From positions 1 through 36,773 of the forward strand of contig NZCH01000114.1 in NCBI GenBank assembly GCA_002688155.1: 36,773 nt of DNA. Reading direction: 5' to 3'. Both the position numbers and the translations under genes were made by a program. Each line of letters opens with the position of its first letter. Positions within the stretch are counted from its first letter, which is position 1. This DNA is from Phycisphaerae bacterium (lineage in GTDB: Bacteria > Planctomycetota > Phycisphaerae > Phycisphaerales > Phycisphaeraceae). Positions 1 to 9,610 of the stretch are shown piece after piece. Under the pieces are notes generated by a model that was given only the letters and a program-made list of their open reading frames with translations, was not told the DNA's origin and did not search any database.

Positions 1-68
1 AGATAACCGCTGCTTGTGGCTTGGCTTTGCAACTTTTCGATCTTCTGACTTTCCGGCTCGAAAATCCG

Positions 69-602
69 TTATGTCAATGGCACTGCGGCATCAGGGTCAT
101 CCCATTCACCGAATTCTTTACGCAAGGGGGTGGTCGGATCGACCTGAATCTGTGGGCCGGTGTCGGTTTCGATGATTTCGACGGCCCAGCGCTCGAGCGC
201 GCGCTCCGCCTTGCCACCAGGCAGGTTGGCGCCGTCGGTGGTGAAACTCGACTCGTGACACGGGCACTCGAACTGCCATGTGTCCTCTTTAAATTTCACG
301 CCACAACCCGAGTGGGTGCAAAGGTCTGCCAGCGCGTAAAGCTCGGTGCCGTCGCTGATCAGCCAGACGCGTTTGCTTTCGTTGAGTTGTGTGTACACGT
401 TGGCGGTGGCGTACTGATCCGGCGGACCGACGGTGAACGGCTCGGTGGGCGGGTCGGGGTTCTTCTCGCGTTTTTCGCCGTTGTTATCGCCGGTGCTCAT
501 GTCATCAGCCATCGGCACATCGGGTTGCTTGCCGCACCCGAGCACCGTCAGCGTGATCGCGCCGGTGGAGGTAATCGTGAATTGTCGGCGGGTAAGCGAC
601 AT
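69..602 (-). CDS. Rieske (2Fe-2S) domain protein with N-terminal Tat/lipoprotein-like signal
   Basis: Motifs CTHSGC and CPCHESSF (Rieske CxH...CxxH); N-terminus MSLTRRQFTITSTGAITLTVLGCG looks like a twin-arginine/lipobox signal. Confidence 0.9.
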   Translation of the reverse strand: MSLTRRQFTITSTGAITLTVLGCGKQPDVPMADDMSTGDNNGEKREKNPDPPTEPFTVGPPDQYATANVYTQLNESKRVWLISDGTELYALADLCTHSGCGVKFKEDTWQFECPCHESSFTTDGANLPGGKAERALERWAVEIIETDTGPQIQVDPTTPLRKEFGEWDDPDAAVPLT

Positions 603-619
603 TCGGTGTGATCCAACGC

Positions 620-649
620 CGCTTGCGGCTTAGTGCTAAGCCGCAAGCG
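620..649. repeat. Perfect palindrome CGCTTGCGGCTTAG-tg-CTAAGCCGCAAGCG (14-bp arms), REP-like or terminator
   Basis: Direct reading; lies between two minus-strand genes; one arm recurs at 35843-35856. Confidence 0.85.
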
Positions 650-653
650 CAGA

Positions 654-2030
654 TTAAACCGACATAACCTGCTGCGTGTGTTCGTAAACTTCTTCGCACT
701 TGCGCGCCGCATCGTCCCAGGTCAGGCGGCGCGACTCGAAGTCCGCGTGCTCGCGCAGCGTGTTGGACAGCGGCGGGTGGCGCAGTACGGCGATGATCTT
801 GTTGGCGATGTCGTGCGTGTCCCAGAAGTCGACCTTCAGCGCATGCGTGAGCACTTCCGCCACACCCGACGTCTTGGAGATGATCACCGGCACGTCGTGC
901 CGAATCGCCTCCAGCGGCGCGATCCCGAACGGCTCGGAAACCGACGGCATGACATATACATCCGCCATCTCGAACACGCGCTGCACGTCCTTGCCTCGCA
1001 GGAACCCGGTAAACAGCACCTTTTGACCGATGCCAGCTGCGGCCGCCATCTGAATGATGTCGCCGATCTTGTCGCCCGAGCCTGCCATGACGAACTTGAC
1101 GTTCTGATATTTCTCGAGCACCTTCTTGGCGGCGCCAATGAAGTACTCCGGTCCCTTCTGCATCGTGATGCGGCCAAGAAACAGCACGATCTTGTCACCT
1201 CGCGCGATGCCCGTGCGTGGTTGGCCGTTGGCGCCGTCATTTTCGACACCGTTGTAAACCACGTCGATCTTTTCGGGATCGACGCCGTACCGGTGTTCAA
1301 TGATTGAGCGCGTCAGGTAGGAGACGCAAATGACGCGCATGGCCCCGTGCATGCCGCGGCGTTCGATGTCGTATACAGGCTGAAAGACGTTTTCCCCGGA
1401 CCGATCGAACTCCGTCGCGTGCACATGCACGACCAGCGGTTTGCCGGTCACGGCAGCGACGGCCATCCCTGCGGGATAAGTCAGCCAGTCGTGTGCGTGG
1501 ATGACGTCAAACTGTTCGCTACGTGCCAGGTCGACGCACAGACCTGCGTATCGCGTCGCGTCGGCGAGCAGGTCGCCGTGATAGTGCCCCGTCGGCACGT
1601 CGGGCACGATCGCGCCCAGCCGCCGCGTTCGAGCCAGTTCTTCCGCACTGGCAGGTGCGTCGAATTCCTCGCCAATTCCCGACGGGTACGGGCTGACGAT
1701 TCGCGACGGCACGGACCGAAACGTGACGTTGGCGAACTCCGGGCGATCCTTGTACAGTCCGGCGACGCGCGTCGCCAACTCGTCGGTCAGCTGATGACCA
1801 CCGCCGTTGCCATTGCCATTGCCGTTGCCTGCGGACGCGTCATCGCGGTACAGGTTCGACGGCGATAACAATCGCACATGCGACGAATGGTTCGGGTCGA
1901 TCGCGTGAGGCAGGACGAAGATGACACCCACGTCGCGCCGGCTCAGCGCCTTGGTCAGGCCGTAGCACGCGGTGCCCAGGCCGCCGGAGATACTGGGCGG
2001 GAACTCCCACCCGAGCATGAATACGCGCAT
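654..2030 (-). CDS. GT4-family glycosyltransferase / glycogen synthase-like protein
   Basis: N-terminal MLGWEFPPSISGGLGTACYGL, DVIHAHDWLTYPAG, LFLGRITMQKGPEYFIGA, MPSVSEPFGIAPLEAI. Confidence 0.88.
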   Translation of the reverse strand: MRVFMLGWEFPPSISGGLGTACYGLTKALSRRDVGVIFVLPHAIDPNHSSHVRLLSPSNLYRDDASAGNGNGNGNGGGHQLTDELATRVAGLYKDRPEFANVTFRSVPSRIVSPYPSGIGEEFDAPASAEELARTRRLGAIVPDVPTGHYHGDLLADATRYAGLCVDLARSEQFDVIHAHDWLTYPAGMAVAAVTGKPLVVHVHATEFDRSGENVFQPVYDIERRGMHGAMRVICVSYLTRSIIEHRYGVDPEKIDVVYNGVENDGANGQPRTGIARGDKIVLFLGRITMQKGPEYFIGAAKKVLEKYQNVKFVMAGSGDKIGDIIQMAAAAGIGQKVLFTGFLRGKDVQRVFEMADVYVMPSVSEPFGIAPLEAIRHDVPVIISKTSGVAEVLTHALKVDFWDTHDIANKIIAVLRHPPLSNTLREHADFESRRLTWDDAARKCEEVYEHTQQVMSV

Positions 2031-2116
2031 GTCAACACCTGCGGGGTTGTGGTGTCACCTGATGCCTGGCAATGACGGTACCCATCACTGGTGGACCGGG
2101 ACCGCCGGTCGCGTCT

Positions 2117-2596
2117 TTACGATTCGTCCTGACCGGCACGCAAATCGCCCAGCTGGTTGAACGCTGCCTCATAGGCTAACAGAACCTTACTGACCCGATT
2201 AATCATCGGTTCTTCATTGAGTTTCTCACCATTGGGCAAGAACACGGGAGATCGGAATAAGTACTGTTTTTCATTGTCGCGGAAATGTTCGACAGGCAGG
2301 CGGCCGTCGAATCCCTGATCAATCAGCTCATCTTCGAGTAATTCCTGAATGTCGTCGCCCTGGTACATCAGGGCCGCCTCGATCGATTCATTCAGCCAGC
2401 GATCGGACGTGAGCAGGCCAACCCATACCAAGTCGTGTGGTTCGGGCACTTCGGCAAAATACGATGCGTCTCTGCCGTTGGATCGCGCCCGGCACATAAG
2501 GGCATCATCGCCGCGCCGAACCTTGTCAAACACGTCCGCGGCGCGCACCTGGTCCGCAACTTCCTCAAACATTGCCTGACATGGCTCGCAGATCAT
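2117..2596 (-). CDS. Conserved hypothetical protein (MICEPC... N-terminus)
   Basis: 159-aa ORF with plausible acidic composition and compact genomic fit; no family recognised. Confidence 0.6.
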   Translation of the reverse strand: MICEPCQAMFEEVADQVRAADVFDKVRRGDDALMCRARSNGRDASYFAEVPEPHDLVWVGLLTSDRWLNESIEAALMYQGDDIQELLEDELIDQGFDGRLPVEHFRDNEKQYLFRSPVFLPNGEKLNEEPMINRVSKVLLAYEAAFNQLGDLRAGQDES

Positions 2597-2684
2597 CGGC
2601 GCAGCTCCGCATTGAAGGGTTATTCTAACATCGATCCACGGCTACGCGATGGCGCTCAGATGCTTCTTACGGTTGACCATGCCA

Positions 2685-2703
2685 GGGGAAATGCAATTTC
2701 CCC
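2685..2703. repeat. Perfect hairpin GGGGAAAT-gca-ATTTCCCC (possible terminator)
   Basis: Direct reading; 8-bp arms, 3-nt loop, in an intergenic region. Confidence 0.6.
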
Positions 2704-2853
2704 TCCGGCGCCGGCGCCACCGCCGGGCATAGAACAGCATCATCGCCCCAGCCACAAACCCGCGTCTATATGGGTCAATCCCCGATTGACTTGAGAAGTA
2801 AAGGGCGTCGACACGCCCCAATCCCCCGTCTTTGGACTTTCCGACTCTCTTAC

Positions 2854-3080
2854 CTAGTCCCTGGCTCCAGCCCTTATTAAACGCCACGCCGCAAATCCCA
2901 GCAGCGCCGCCAGCGGCAGCGTGGTCACCCAGGCGGGCATGGCCTTGCCGATCATCCGCCAGTGTGCCTTGCAGTTGACCACCCCGATGCCGACCCCGAT
3001 GATCGTCACCGCCTGTCATTCGCGCCATTCGCAAACACCAACAACACCGCAAACACGGCGATTGCCAAAGTGATCCACAT
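2854..3080 (-). pseudogene. Internally deleted remnant of a PiT-family inorganic phosphate transporter
   Basis: Minus-strand translation from ATG 3080 gives MWITLAIAVFAVLLVFANGANDRR* (PiT N-terminal FANGAND motif). The next frame gives VTIIGVGIGVVNCKAHWRMIGKAMPAWVTTLPLAALLGFAAWRLI..* (PiT-like C-terminus). The middle of the protein is absent. Confidence 0.6.
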
Positions 3081-3150
3081 GAGGCGATGTCTCCCAATCG
3101 GGCGTTGTGTGCCGCCGATGCTTATCGCGGACGTGTCATCCGGCGCCCGA

Positions 3151-4155
3151 TCACACCACCACTGGCTTGAGCCACGGCATCATCGCGCGCAACTCCTTGC
3201 CGACCTGTTCGACGGGGTGGTTGTGGTCGGCTTCACGCTGCTTCTTGAACCACTCGAAGCCCTTCGCATAATCGCCGCGGAACGCCTCGGCATATTTGCC
3301 GTCTTGAATGTCTGCGAGTACTTGCTGCATGCGTTTCTTCGCTTCCGCGTCGATGATTTTCGGGCCGGTGTAGTAGTCACCGAATTCGGCGGTGTTGCTG
3401 ATTGAGTAGCGCATGTAGTTCAGCCCGCCGCGGACGATCAGGTTGATGATCAGTTGCAGTTCGTGGCAGACTTCAAAGTACGCCAGTTCCGGCGGGTAAC
3501 CCGCCTCGGTGAGGACCTCAAAGCCGGTCTTTATGAGTTCACTCAGCCCGCCGCACAGCACCGTTTGTTCGCCGAACAGGTCAGTCTCGCATTCGTCTTT
3601 GAATGTGGTGCGCAGCACGCCCGCGCGTCCACCACCCACACCGATCGCCCACGCCATCGCCACGTCAAACCCTTGGCCTGACGCGTCCTGCTCCACCGCG
3701 AGCAAACACGGTACGCCGCCGCCTCGCTCAAACTCGCTGCGCACGGTATGACCCGGGCCCTTGGGTGCAACCATGATCACGTCCACGTTGTCCGGCGGTG
3801 TGATGGTCTTGAAATGGATGTTGAACCCGTGCGTCGCGCCCATCGCCGCGCCGGGCTTGAGGTTCGGGCCGATCGCGTCGGCGTACACGCTGGGTTGCAC
3901 TTCGTCCGGCAACGTGATGAGGATCAGGTCCGCCTGCGCGACGGCATCGCCCACGGGCATCGGGTCGAACCCGTGCTCTATCGCCAGCTTTCCATTTGCC
4001 GACTCGCGCCGGTTCGATACGATTACACTCACGCCTGAGTCGCGCAGGTTCTGTGCGTGTGCGTGACCCTGCGACCCATAACCGATCACGGCCACAGTCT
4101 TGCCCTGCAGTGCGTTGATCGACCCGTCTTTGTCGTAAAGTGTTTCAATGGCCAT
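3151..4155 (-). CDS. ilvC: Ketol-acid reductoisomerase
   Basis: MAIETLYDKDGSINALQGKTVAVIGYGSQGHAHAQNLRDSGVSV, VMVAPKGPGH-like motif, CHELQLIINLI; start reset to 4155 with upstream AAGGAG. Confidence 0.96.
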   Translation of the reverse strand: MAIETLYDKDGSINALQGKTVAVIGYGSQGHAHAQNLRDSGVSVIVSNRRESANGKLAIEHGFDPMPVGDAVAQADLILITLPDEVQPSVYADAIGPNLKPGAAMGATHGFNIHFKTITPPDNVDVIMVAPKGPGHTVRSEFERGGGVPCLLAVEQDASGQGFDVAMAWAIGVGGGRAGVLRTTFKDECETDLFGEQTVLCGGLSELIKTGFEVLTEAGYPPELAYFEVCHELQLIINLIVRGGLNYMRYSISNTAEFGDYYTGPKIIDAEAKKRMQQVLADIQDGKYAEAFRGDYAKGFEWFKKQREADHNHPVEQVGKELRAMMPWLKPVVV

Positions 4156-4375
4156 GGGGGCGGCTCCTTCTTTGTAGGTAAGACCAAGGATAAGACGGGC
4201 CACTGTAGCATGGCGGCGGCGGGGTTGAAACCGTGAACCGTGCATCACGAACAGGCACGCAGGTACTAACGATACGGCGCCCTGATCGTCACCATGAACC
4301 GGCACGTCCACGCGTGGGTCGTGTCGGATTGCAGATGATGGTTCAAATCGATCACGGCCACCCTCGTTTATAGTC

Positions 4376-4442
4376 CCGCTTACGGCTTCGCACGAAATCA
4401 AACCACAAACACACACGGAACCAATTGCGAAGCCGCAAGCGG
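4376..4442. repeat. Long inverted repeat CCGCTTACGGCTTCGCA ... TGCGAAGCCGCAAGCGG (one mismatch, ~33-nt spacer)
   Basis: Direct reading; related to the 620-649 palindrome. Confidence 0.75.
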
Positions 4443-4526
4443 CCATGGAACGACTGCTAATTCAGCTGCGGCGCTTGCACCGCGGCTCACCGCATGTGCG
4501 TGGCTGAATTCGGATCTTGCGTCATC

Positions 4527-4892
4527 TTAACTCACTGCCGATCCCGAGTTGACCTCGTGATCCGGGTGCAAGAGCACGATCTGTGTTTCGCCGTCATCGG
4601 TCTCATGGCTGGCGGCGAGCAGCATGCCCTGCGACGTTTCGCCGCGGAGTTTGCGTGGTTCAAGGTTGGCGACGATGACGATCTGCCGGTTGACGAGTGC
4701 TTCGGGTTCGTAATGCCCGCGGACGCCAGCGCAAATCTGACGCGCTTGGCCGGCGACGTCCAGCTCCAGGACGAGCAGGCGATCTGCATTCGGGTGCAGG
4801 CGTGCGGCCGTTATCGTCGCAACGCGAAGATCCAACCTGGTGAAATCGTCGAACGCAATCGTGGGTTTGTCGGTATCCGTCTGCTCGGCCAT
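4527..4892 (-). CDS. tRNA-binding (OB-fold) protein, MetG beta-subunit / C-terminal-like
   Basis: FDDFTRLDLRVATITAARLHPNADRLLVLELDVAGQARQICAGV...VNRQIVIVANLEPRKLRGETSQGMLLAA; start reset to MAEQTD at 4892. Confidence 0.88.
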   Translation of the reverse strand: MAEQTDTDKPTIAFDDFTRLDLRVATITAARLHPNADRLLVLELDVAGQARQICAGVRGHYEPEALVNRQIVIVANLEPRKLRGETSQGMLLAASHETDDGETQIVLLHPDHEVNSGSAVS

Positions 4893-4925
4893 CGTGTGTT
4901 TCCTTCGCCGGCCATGTTGGTTTAA

Positions 4926-7900
4926 ATGGCAAGATACCCGATAATGTTGCCCGGCGTGGTAGGGAGGCGAGAAATCTGCGTGGCGCAAGAGCGAACACAT
5001 CCTGACCGCACGCGTCATCTCCGCCATCGGGGCAAATGGCTATTGCTGTTCGCGGCCGTGGGGGTGCTCATCGCCGTGTTGGCGTTTCGATATCTGACGC
5101 AGCCGCAGCAGCTGGCACGGTTCGTTGCGCAGCAGCTGGCCGAGGCGCTGGGCGCGGACGTAAACATCCGATCAGCGGCCCTGCACCTGCGGTGGCGCGA
5201 ACAGTCAATGGTGCTTGAAGACGTCCGGATTGACTTGCTGGACGCGCCGGATGACACAACGCGACTTGCCACCGTCACGCACATCCACGCCCGGCTCGAT
5301 CTGTGGGCACTGGTTACCGGCGGACCGGGCGTGCGCACCGTCCTGCTGAATCAGCCTGAGGTGTTCGTCATCGAGAACCTGGACACCGGCAGGTACAACT
5401 ATCAGTACCTGATCGAATCCGAGCCAGATGAACCGCCCGGTGATCACAGAGCGATGCCCAATGTGTTCGTCGTAGAGGGGGCGGTTCATTTTTCTCAGGT
5501 TGAATGGGCGGAATCACGCACACTCGCGAGTGTGCCATTTTCCGGCAGCTTTACCGCCGATCCACAGGACGCCGACCTGTACCATTTTTTGCTTCGGCAA
5601 GCCGCGACGGTCCACGGTGACGGACCGCGGCTAATCGGGAACCTGCGCGTCGATGCGGGCACCGGCGGGGGCACGTCGTTCGATGCCGAACTGGAGAACT
5701 TTGAGTTCGACTCGCCTCAGCAGTACATGATGCCGACCCGGTATCGCAAGTGGTGGGCACAATTCAACCCGTCCGGCACGGTGCCGACCGTGCACGTCGG
5801 CTACGACGCCAGGCGGGGCCGGTTCGCAAGGTTTGTCATTGACGGTGGCGAGATCACGCTGCCCATTGGTGACGAGTCACTGCACCACCCGCGCATGACC
5901 GATGTGGCCGGTGAGGTCGCACTCACGGGCGATACCATCGCCCTCAATAATGTGAGTGGCCGGTTGGGGGGATTGGCCTATACGTTAAGCGGAACAATTA
6001 CCGACTTGGGTGAAGGCCCCGTCGGACCACAACTGCTCGCCATCGCGCCGTTCGACATGACCGTAAAAGTCGGCCCGTTCGCGCTAACTGAGCAGCTTCG
6101 TGAGCTGCCGTATGCACCGGACCTGCTCGAGCGCGCTTTCGATCAGTTCGCTCCGCGTGGCATGTGCGAGGCGCGGATGCGCATCTGGCGCAAGTACGAA
6201 TCCGGCCAACTGCGCTATTTTCACGACGGTGACATCTACCTGACCAATGCTAATTTGACGTATCACAAGTTCCCCTATCCGCTGCAGGACGTCACCGGGC
6301 ACCTGCACGTCAACCAGGAAAAAGTGGACATCAAGTCGATCACCGGCCAAGGGCAATCAGGCACTCAGGTCACCATCACGGGCACACGCATGCTGCCGCG
6401 CAGTACGGGCGCGATCGACGTGTTCATCACCGCGGGAAACGGGCCGATCGATGACGCACTGATGCAAGCAATACCCGAGCACTATCGCCGCGGCGTGCAA
6501 TTGTTTTTGGATGTGCCCGCGCATGCGAGCCTGATCGACGCCGGCCTGATCCGCAGCGCCAATACGCCCGGCGATCAGGATGTGCCCGGGTTTGACCTGG
6601 GCGGGCGCAGCAAAATGAACGTGCGCGTCACACGCCCGCACGGTATCGGTAAGCGGTACACCACCGCGATCGACCTGTTCCCCGAAGACGTAAACCTGGT
6701 TTTTAAATATTGGCCCTACCCGGTTAAGGCGGTGGGCGGGACGATCCGCGTGCGCCTGCCGCACATCACGCTGGAGGACGTGCAACTGCAAGGCCCGACC
6801 GGCGCAATCGGATGGATATCTGGCGCTGTTGGCCCGCCACCGGAAGGGGAACAAGGCATCGACGTCGACCTGAACGTCACTGCACCGATCCTTCCGCTGG
6901 ACAATCTGCTGCTTGCGATAATCCCCAAACCGCGCGATCAATGGCCGCGGCAAATAAACCTGGCTGGCACGGCATCCGCCAATGCGCACGTTTTTCGCAA
7001 CGATGAGGGTAACGTCGATTTTCGCGTCACTACACTGCCCGTCACCGCATCGTACGCGCCATTCGGTGGCGGGTATCGCATCGACATCGAGGACGGTCAA
7101 GTCCGGATTAGCCCCGGACGTGTCGAGATCGACGAGGTTTCCGGCTCGTACGGACCAACAACATTGATTGTGGCGGGGCAAACGTCCTGGGTCGACGGGA
7201 AACAGCTGTTGCACATCGAACTGGCGGCACGGGACATGAGGTTTGAAGATCCGTTCCTCGATTTGCTGCCGCCGCAGATGACCGGTGGGCAGCGGGCGCT
7301 TGATCTGTATGGCAAGATGCAACCGCGCGGCGCATTCGATGCAAACGTGCGAATCAACATCGGTTCCGACGAGACAGTCGACTTTGACGTAGAAATTCGA
7401 CCAGAGACAATCGCGTTTACGCATCGCGGTGGGGAAGTCATGTTGAATGACGTAAGCGGCGCGGTGTTCATCGACCCTCTTCAGGTCCAAGCCGAATCGT
7501 TGGCCGGCAGCTTCAGTCAAGCCGCCAACGGACGCATTGAACTGTCCGGATTCACGATGCTCGAATATCCCGGCCACAGCCAATGGTCGATCTCCGCGCA
7601 CAGTGATCAGATTTGTCCCGTGACACGACTGATCCTGCCAACGAACGTCTTGGCACTGCTGGACCGGCTCAAGATTACGACTGGATACGACCTGCGCGAC
7701 TGCACGTACGTCACCAGGCCCGATGGACAGTTGCACTTTACCGGCAATGTTCGGCTTGAGAACGCTTCGGCGGACATCGGCCTGAACATTACCGAACTGG
7801 TTGGCGATCTGCGCATCAACCTTGAGCAGAGCACGGGCGATACGTCGCCACGCATGGAACTGCACCTGAATGCCAATCGATTGCGCGTCCAGAAACGGCT

Positions 7901-8711
7901 GATCAGTCCGCTCGACGTCGATATCCGAAGCGTTAACGACGAGCAAACACTTGTCGTAAGCGCCCTGTCGGGCGTCTGCTACGGGGGCACGTTTAAAGGG
8001 GGCGCAACCATTCAACTCGGTTCGCCCGCACAGTACGACGTGCAACTGACACTTGATAACGCCCAGTTCGGTTCGTTTGTCAATCCGATCCCTGCTGGTA
8101 CGAATCCGGATGACCCTGACAATCATGATGCCGCCGTCAACGGTCAAGGCTTTCTCACCGGCGCCATTCGACTGTCTGGCATTGAGACCGTTGACGGCCA
8201 GCCGCCGCAACGCAAAGGCGCCGGGGCCGTGATCGTACGTGAGGCGACGCTGTACCAGGTTCCGCTTGTGCTCTCATTGTTGCACCTGTTCAACCTCACG
8301 CTCCCGAACGCTGCCGCGTTCGATCGCATCGACACGACGTTTGATGTCGTCAACGACCGGATCACGTTCGACCAGTTTCAGATTGAGGCTCCCAGCCTGG
8401 CGCTCGTCGGCAACGGCGCAATGCAATGGTCCACACGCGAAGTGGACCTGCTTTTTTACAGCAAGATCCCGGGCGCATTGAACCTGGGACCGGTAACCGA
8501 CATATTTAACCTGCTCAAGGACGAACTTCTGGCCGTCCAGGTCACGGGCACCATCGACGATCCCAGAGCGGCACTGAGCATCCGCACGATCGCGCGCGTC
8601 GCCGACACGTGGGGCTTTCTGTTTGGCCCGCAGGATGAAAAAACGCTGGACGAACTCGACGCGCCAGCCCAACAATCCGACAAGCGGCCGCACGTCGTGG
8701 CACAGCCTTGA
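4926..8711 (+). CDS. Giant AsmA-like / DUF3971-type envelope protein with one N-terminal TM helix
   Basis: 1261 aa; N-terminal GKWLLLFAAVGVLIAVLAF then beta-rich repetitive sequence; C-terminal ATLYQVPLVLSLLHLFNLTLPNAAAFDRIDTTFDVVNDRITFDQFQIEAPSLALVGNGAMQ...LDLLFYSK-type AsmA_2-like end; exact start uncertain. Confidence 0.75.
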   Translation: MARYPIMLPGVVGRREICVAQERTHPDRTRHLRHRGKWLLLFAAVGVLIAVLAFRYLTQPQQLARFVAQQLAEALGADVNIRSAALHLRWREQSMVLEDVRIDLLDAPDDTTRLATVTHIHARLDLWALVTGGPGVRTVLLNQPEVFVIENLDTGRYNYQYLIESEPDEPPGDHRAMPNVFVVEGAVHFSQVEWAESRTLASVPFSGSFTADPQDADLYHFLLRQAATVHGDGPRLIGNLRVDAGTGGGTSFDAELENFEFDSPQQYMMPTRYRKWWAQFNPSGTVPTVHVGYDARRGRFARFVIDGGEITLPIGDESLHHPRMTDVAGEVALTGDTIALNNVSGRLGGLAYTLSGTITDLGEGPVGPQLLAIAPFDMTVKVGPFALTEQLRELPYAPDLLERAFDQFAPRGMCEARMRIWRKYESGQLRYFHDGDIYLTNANLTYHKFPYPLQDVTGHLHVNQEKVDIKSITGQGQSGTQVTITGTRMLPRSTGAIDVFITAGNGPIDDALMQAIPEHYRRGVQLFLDVPAHASLIDAGLIRSANTPGDQDVPGFDLGGRSKMNVRVTRPHGIGKRYTTAIDLFPEDVNLVFKYWPYPVKAVGGTIRVRLPHITLEDVQLQGPTGAIGWISGAVGPPPEGEQGIDVDLNVTAPILPLDNLLLAIIPKPRDQWPRQINLAGTASANAHVFRNDEGNVDFRVTTLPVTASYAPFGGGYRIDIEDGQVRISPGRVEIDEVSGSYGPTTLIVAGQTSWVDGKQLLHIELAARDMRFEDPFLDLLPPQMTGGQRALDLYGKMQPRGAFDANVRINIGSDETVDFDVEIRPETIAFTHRGGEVMLNDVSGAVFIDPLQVQAESLAGSFSQAANGRIELSGFTMLEYPGHSQWSISAHSDQICPVTRLILPTNVLALLDRLKITTGYDLRDCTYVTRPDGQLHFTGNVRLENASADIGLNITELVGDLRINLEQSTGDTSPRMELHLNANRLRVQKRLISPLDVDIRSVNDEQTLVVSALSGVCYGGTFKGGATIQLGSPAQYDVQLTLDNAQFGSFVNPIPAGTNPDDPDNHDAAVNGQGFLTGAIRLSGIETVDGQPPQRKGAGAVIVREATLYQVPLVLSLLHLFNLTLPNAAAFDRIDTTFDVVNDRITFDQFQIEAPSLALVGNGAMQWSTREVDLLFYSKIPGALNLGPVTDIFNLLKDELLAVQVTGTIDDPRAALSIRTIARVADTWGFLFGPQDEKTLDELDAPAQQSDKRPHVVAQP

Positions 8712-8824
8712 CGCAAAGCGCGAATGTCAAATGCAACCCCGCGACCGGATTAAAAAGGTGTTGTCCGCAGTAAAAAGGCCCCGCCACAAGTTCGCTGCGC
8801 TCGCAGCAGCGGGCCTGGGCGGAT

Positions 8825-9610
8825 TCAGCGCATGAGCGCACGCCAATCAATGCTGCGCATCGCGTCGAGTATCGGCGATGCAAGTCGCCCCTCGTGCGGC
8901 ACAACGTCGCCTGGTGCACACGCCGGTGTGGTCGCAAGCACCGGCACGCCGGTCATCCGCGTCATCCAGATTGCGTTGCTCGCAACGGACGGATCATCAA
9001 CAACAACCGCGCCGGCCGATTCGTATGCGTTGACCACAAGCCCCGCCATGTCGCACCCGACCTGTCGCAGCAATCGCACCGTCATTGCCGTGTGATTAAG
9101 CGTACCCAATCCCGCCCGCGTGACGACCACGACCGGGTATGCGAGCGCCGCAATCAAATCAAGCGTCGTGAGTGACGGGTTGGCCGGATCGATGGGTACG
9201 CACAATCCGCCAATCCCTTCGACCAGCAAAACATCGCCGGCGTTATCAAGCGCCCGCAGCGCGCCGGCCAGCGCGTCGAAGTCGATCGTTTGTCCCGCCG
9301 ACTCCGCCGCCGGCGCGGGCGCCAGAGGTGCCGACCAGCGCAACGGACTGATCATCTTGAGCGGCTGCTCGCACCCCGCGAAGTGCGCCAGCGCCTCAAC
9401 GTCTTCGCTGACCAGCACATCGCCCTCCAATCGGCATCCACTGGCAAACGGCTTGCAAACGCTCACGCGCAAGTCAGCATGACGCTGCCGAAGACACCGC
9501 GCGATCGCACAAGTGACCACCGTCTTACCGACGCCGGTATCCGTGCCGGTGATAAACAGTCCGGGCTTGGTCAGTCCAAGGGGTGGGTCGAACATGGGGC
9601 GCTCAATCAA
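8825..9610 (-). CDS. bioD: ATP-dependent dethiobiotin synthetase
   Basis: GLFITGTDTGVGKTVVTCAIA (P-loop), VCKPFASGC, LLVEGIGGLCVPID; start 9610 (ATGA overlap with upstream gene) or 9595. Confidence 0.93.
   Translation of the reverse strand: MIERPMFDPPLGLTKPGLFITGTDTGVGKTVVTCAIARCLRQRHADLRVSVCKPFASGCRLEGDVLVSEDVEALAHFAGCEQPLKMISPLRWSAPLAPAPAAESAGQTIDFDALAGALRALDNAGDVLLVEGIGGLCVPIDPANPSLTTLDLIAALAYPVVVVTRAGLGTLNHTAMTVRLLRQVGCDMAGLVVNAYESAGAVVVDDPSVASNAIWMTRMTGVPVLATTPACAPGDVVPHEGRLASPILDAMRSIDWRALMR

Noticed and set aside
2642-3097. 151-aa minus-strand ORF as a real gene
   Set aside because: It reads the PiT remnant in the wrong frame; the other frames carry the PiT-like residues
6357-8210. 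617-aa minus-strand ORF antisense to the AsmA-like gene
   Set aside because: Shadow ORF typical of GC-rich coding DNA; the plus frame has domain-like sequence, while the antisense protein has no recognisable motif
8775-8823. GC-rich repeat GTTCGCTGCGCTCGCAGCAGCGGGC as a mobile element
   Set aside because: Imperfect, single copy seen here; most simply a terminator between convergent genes
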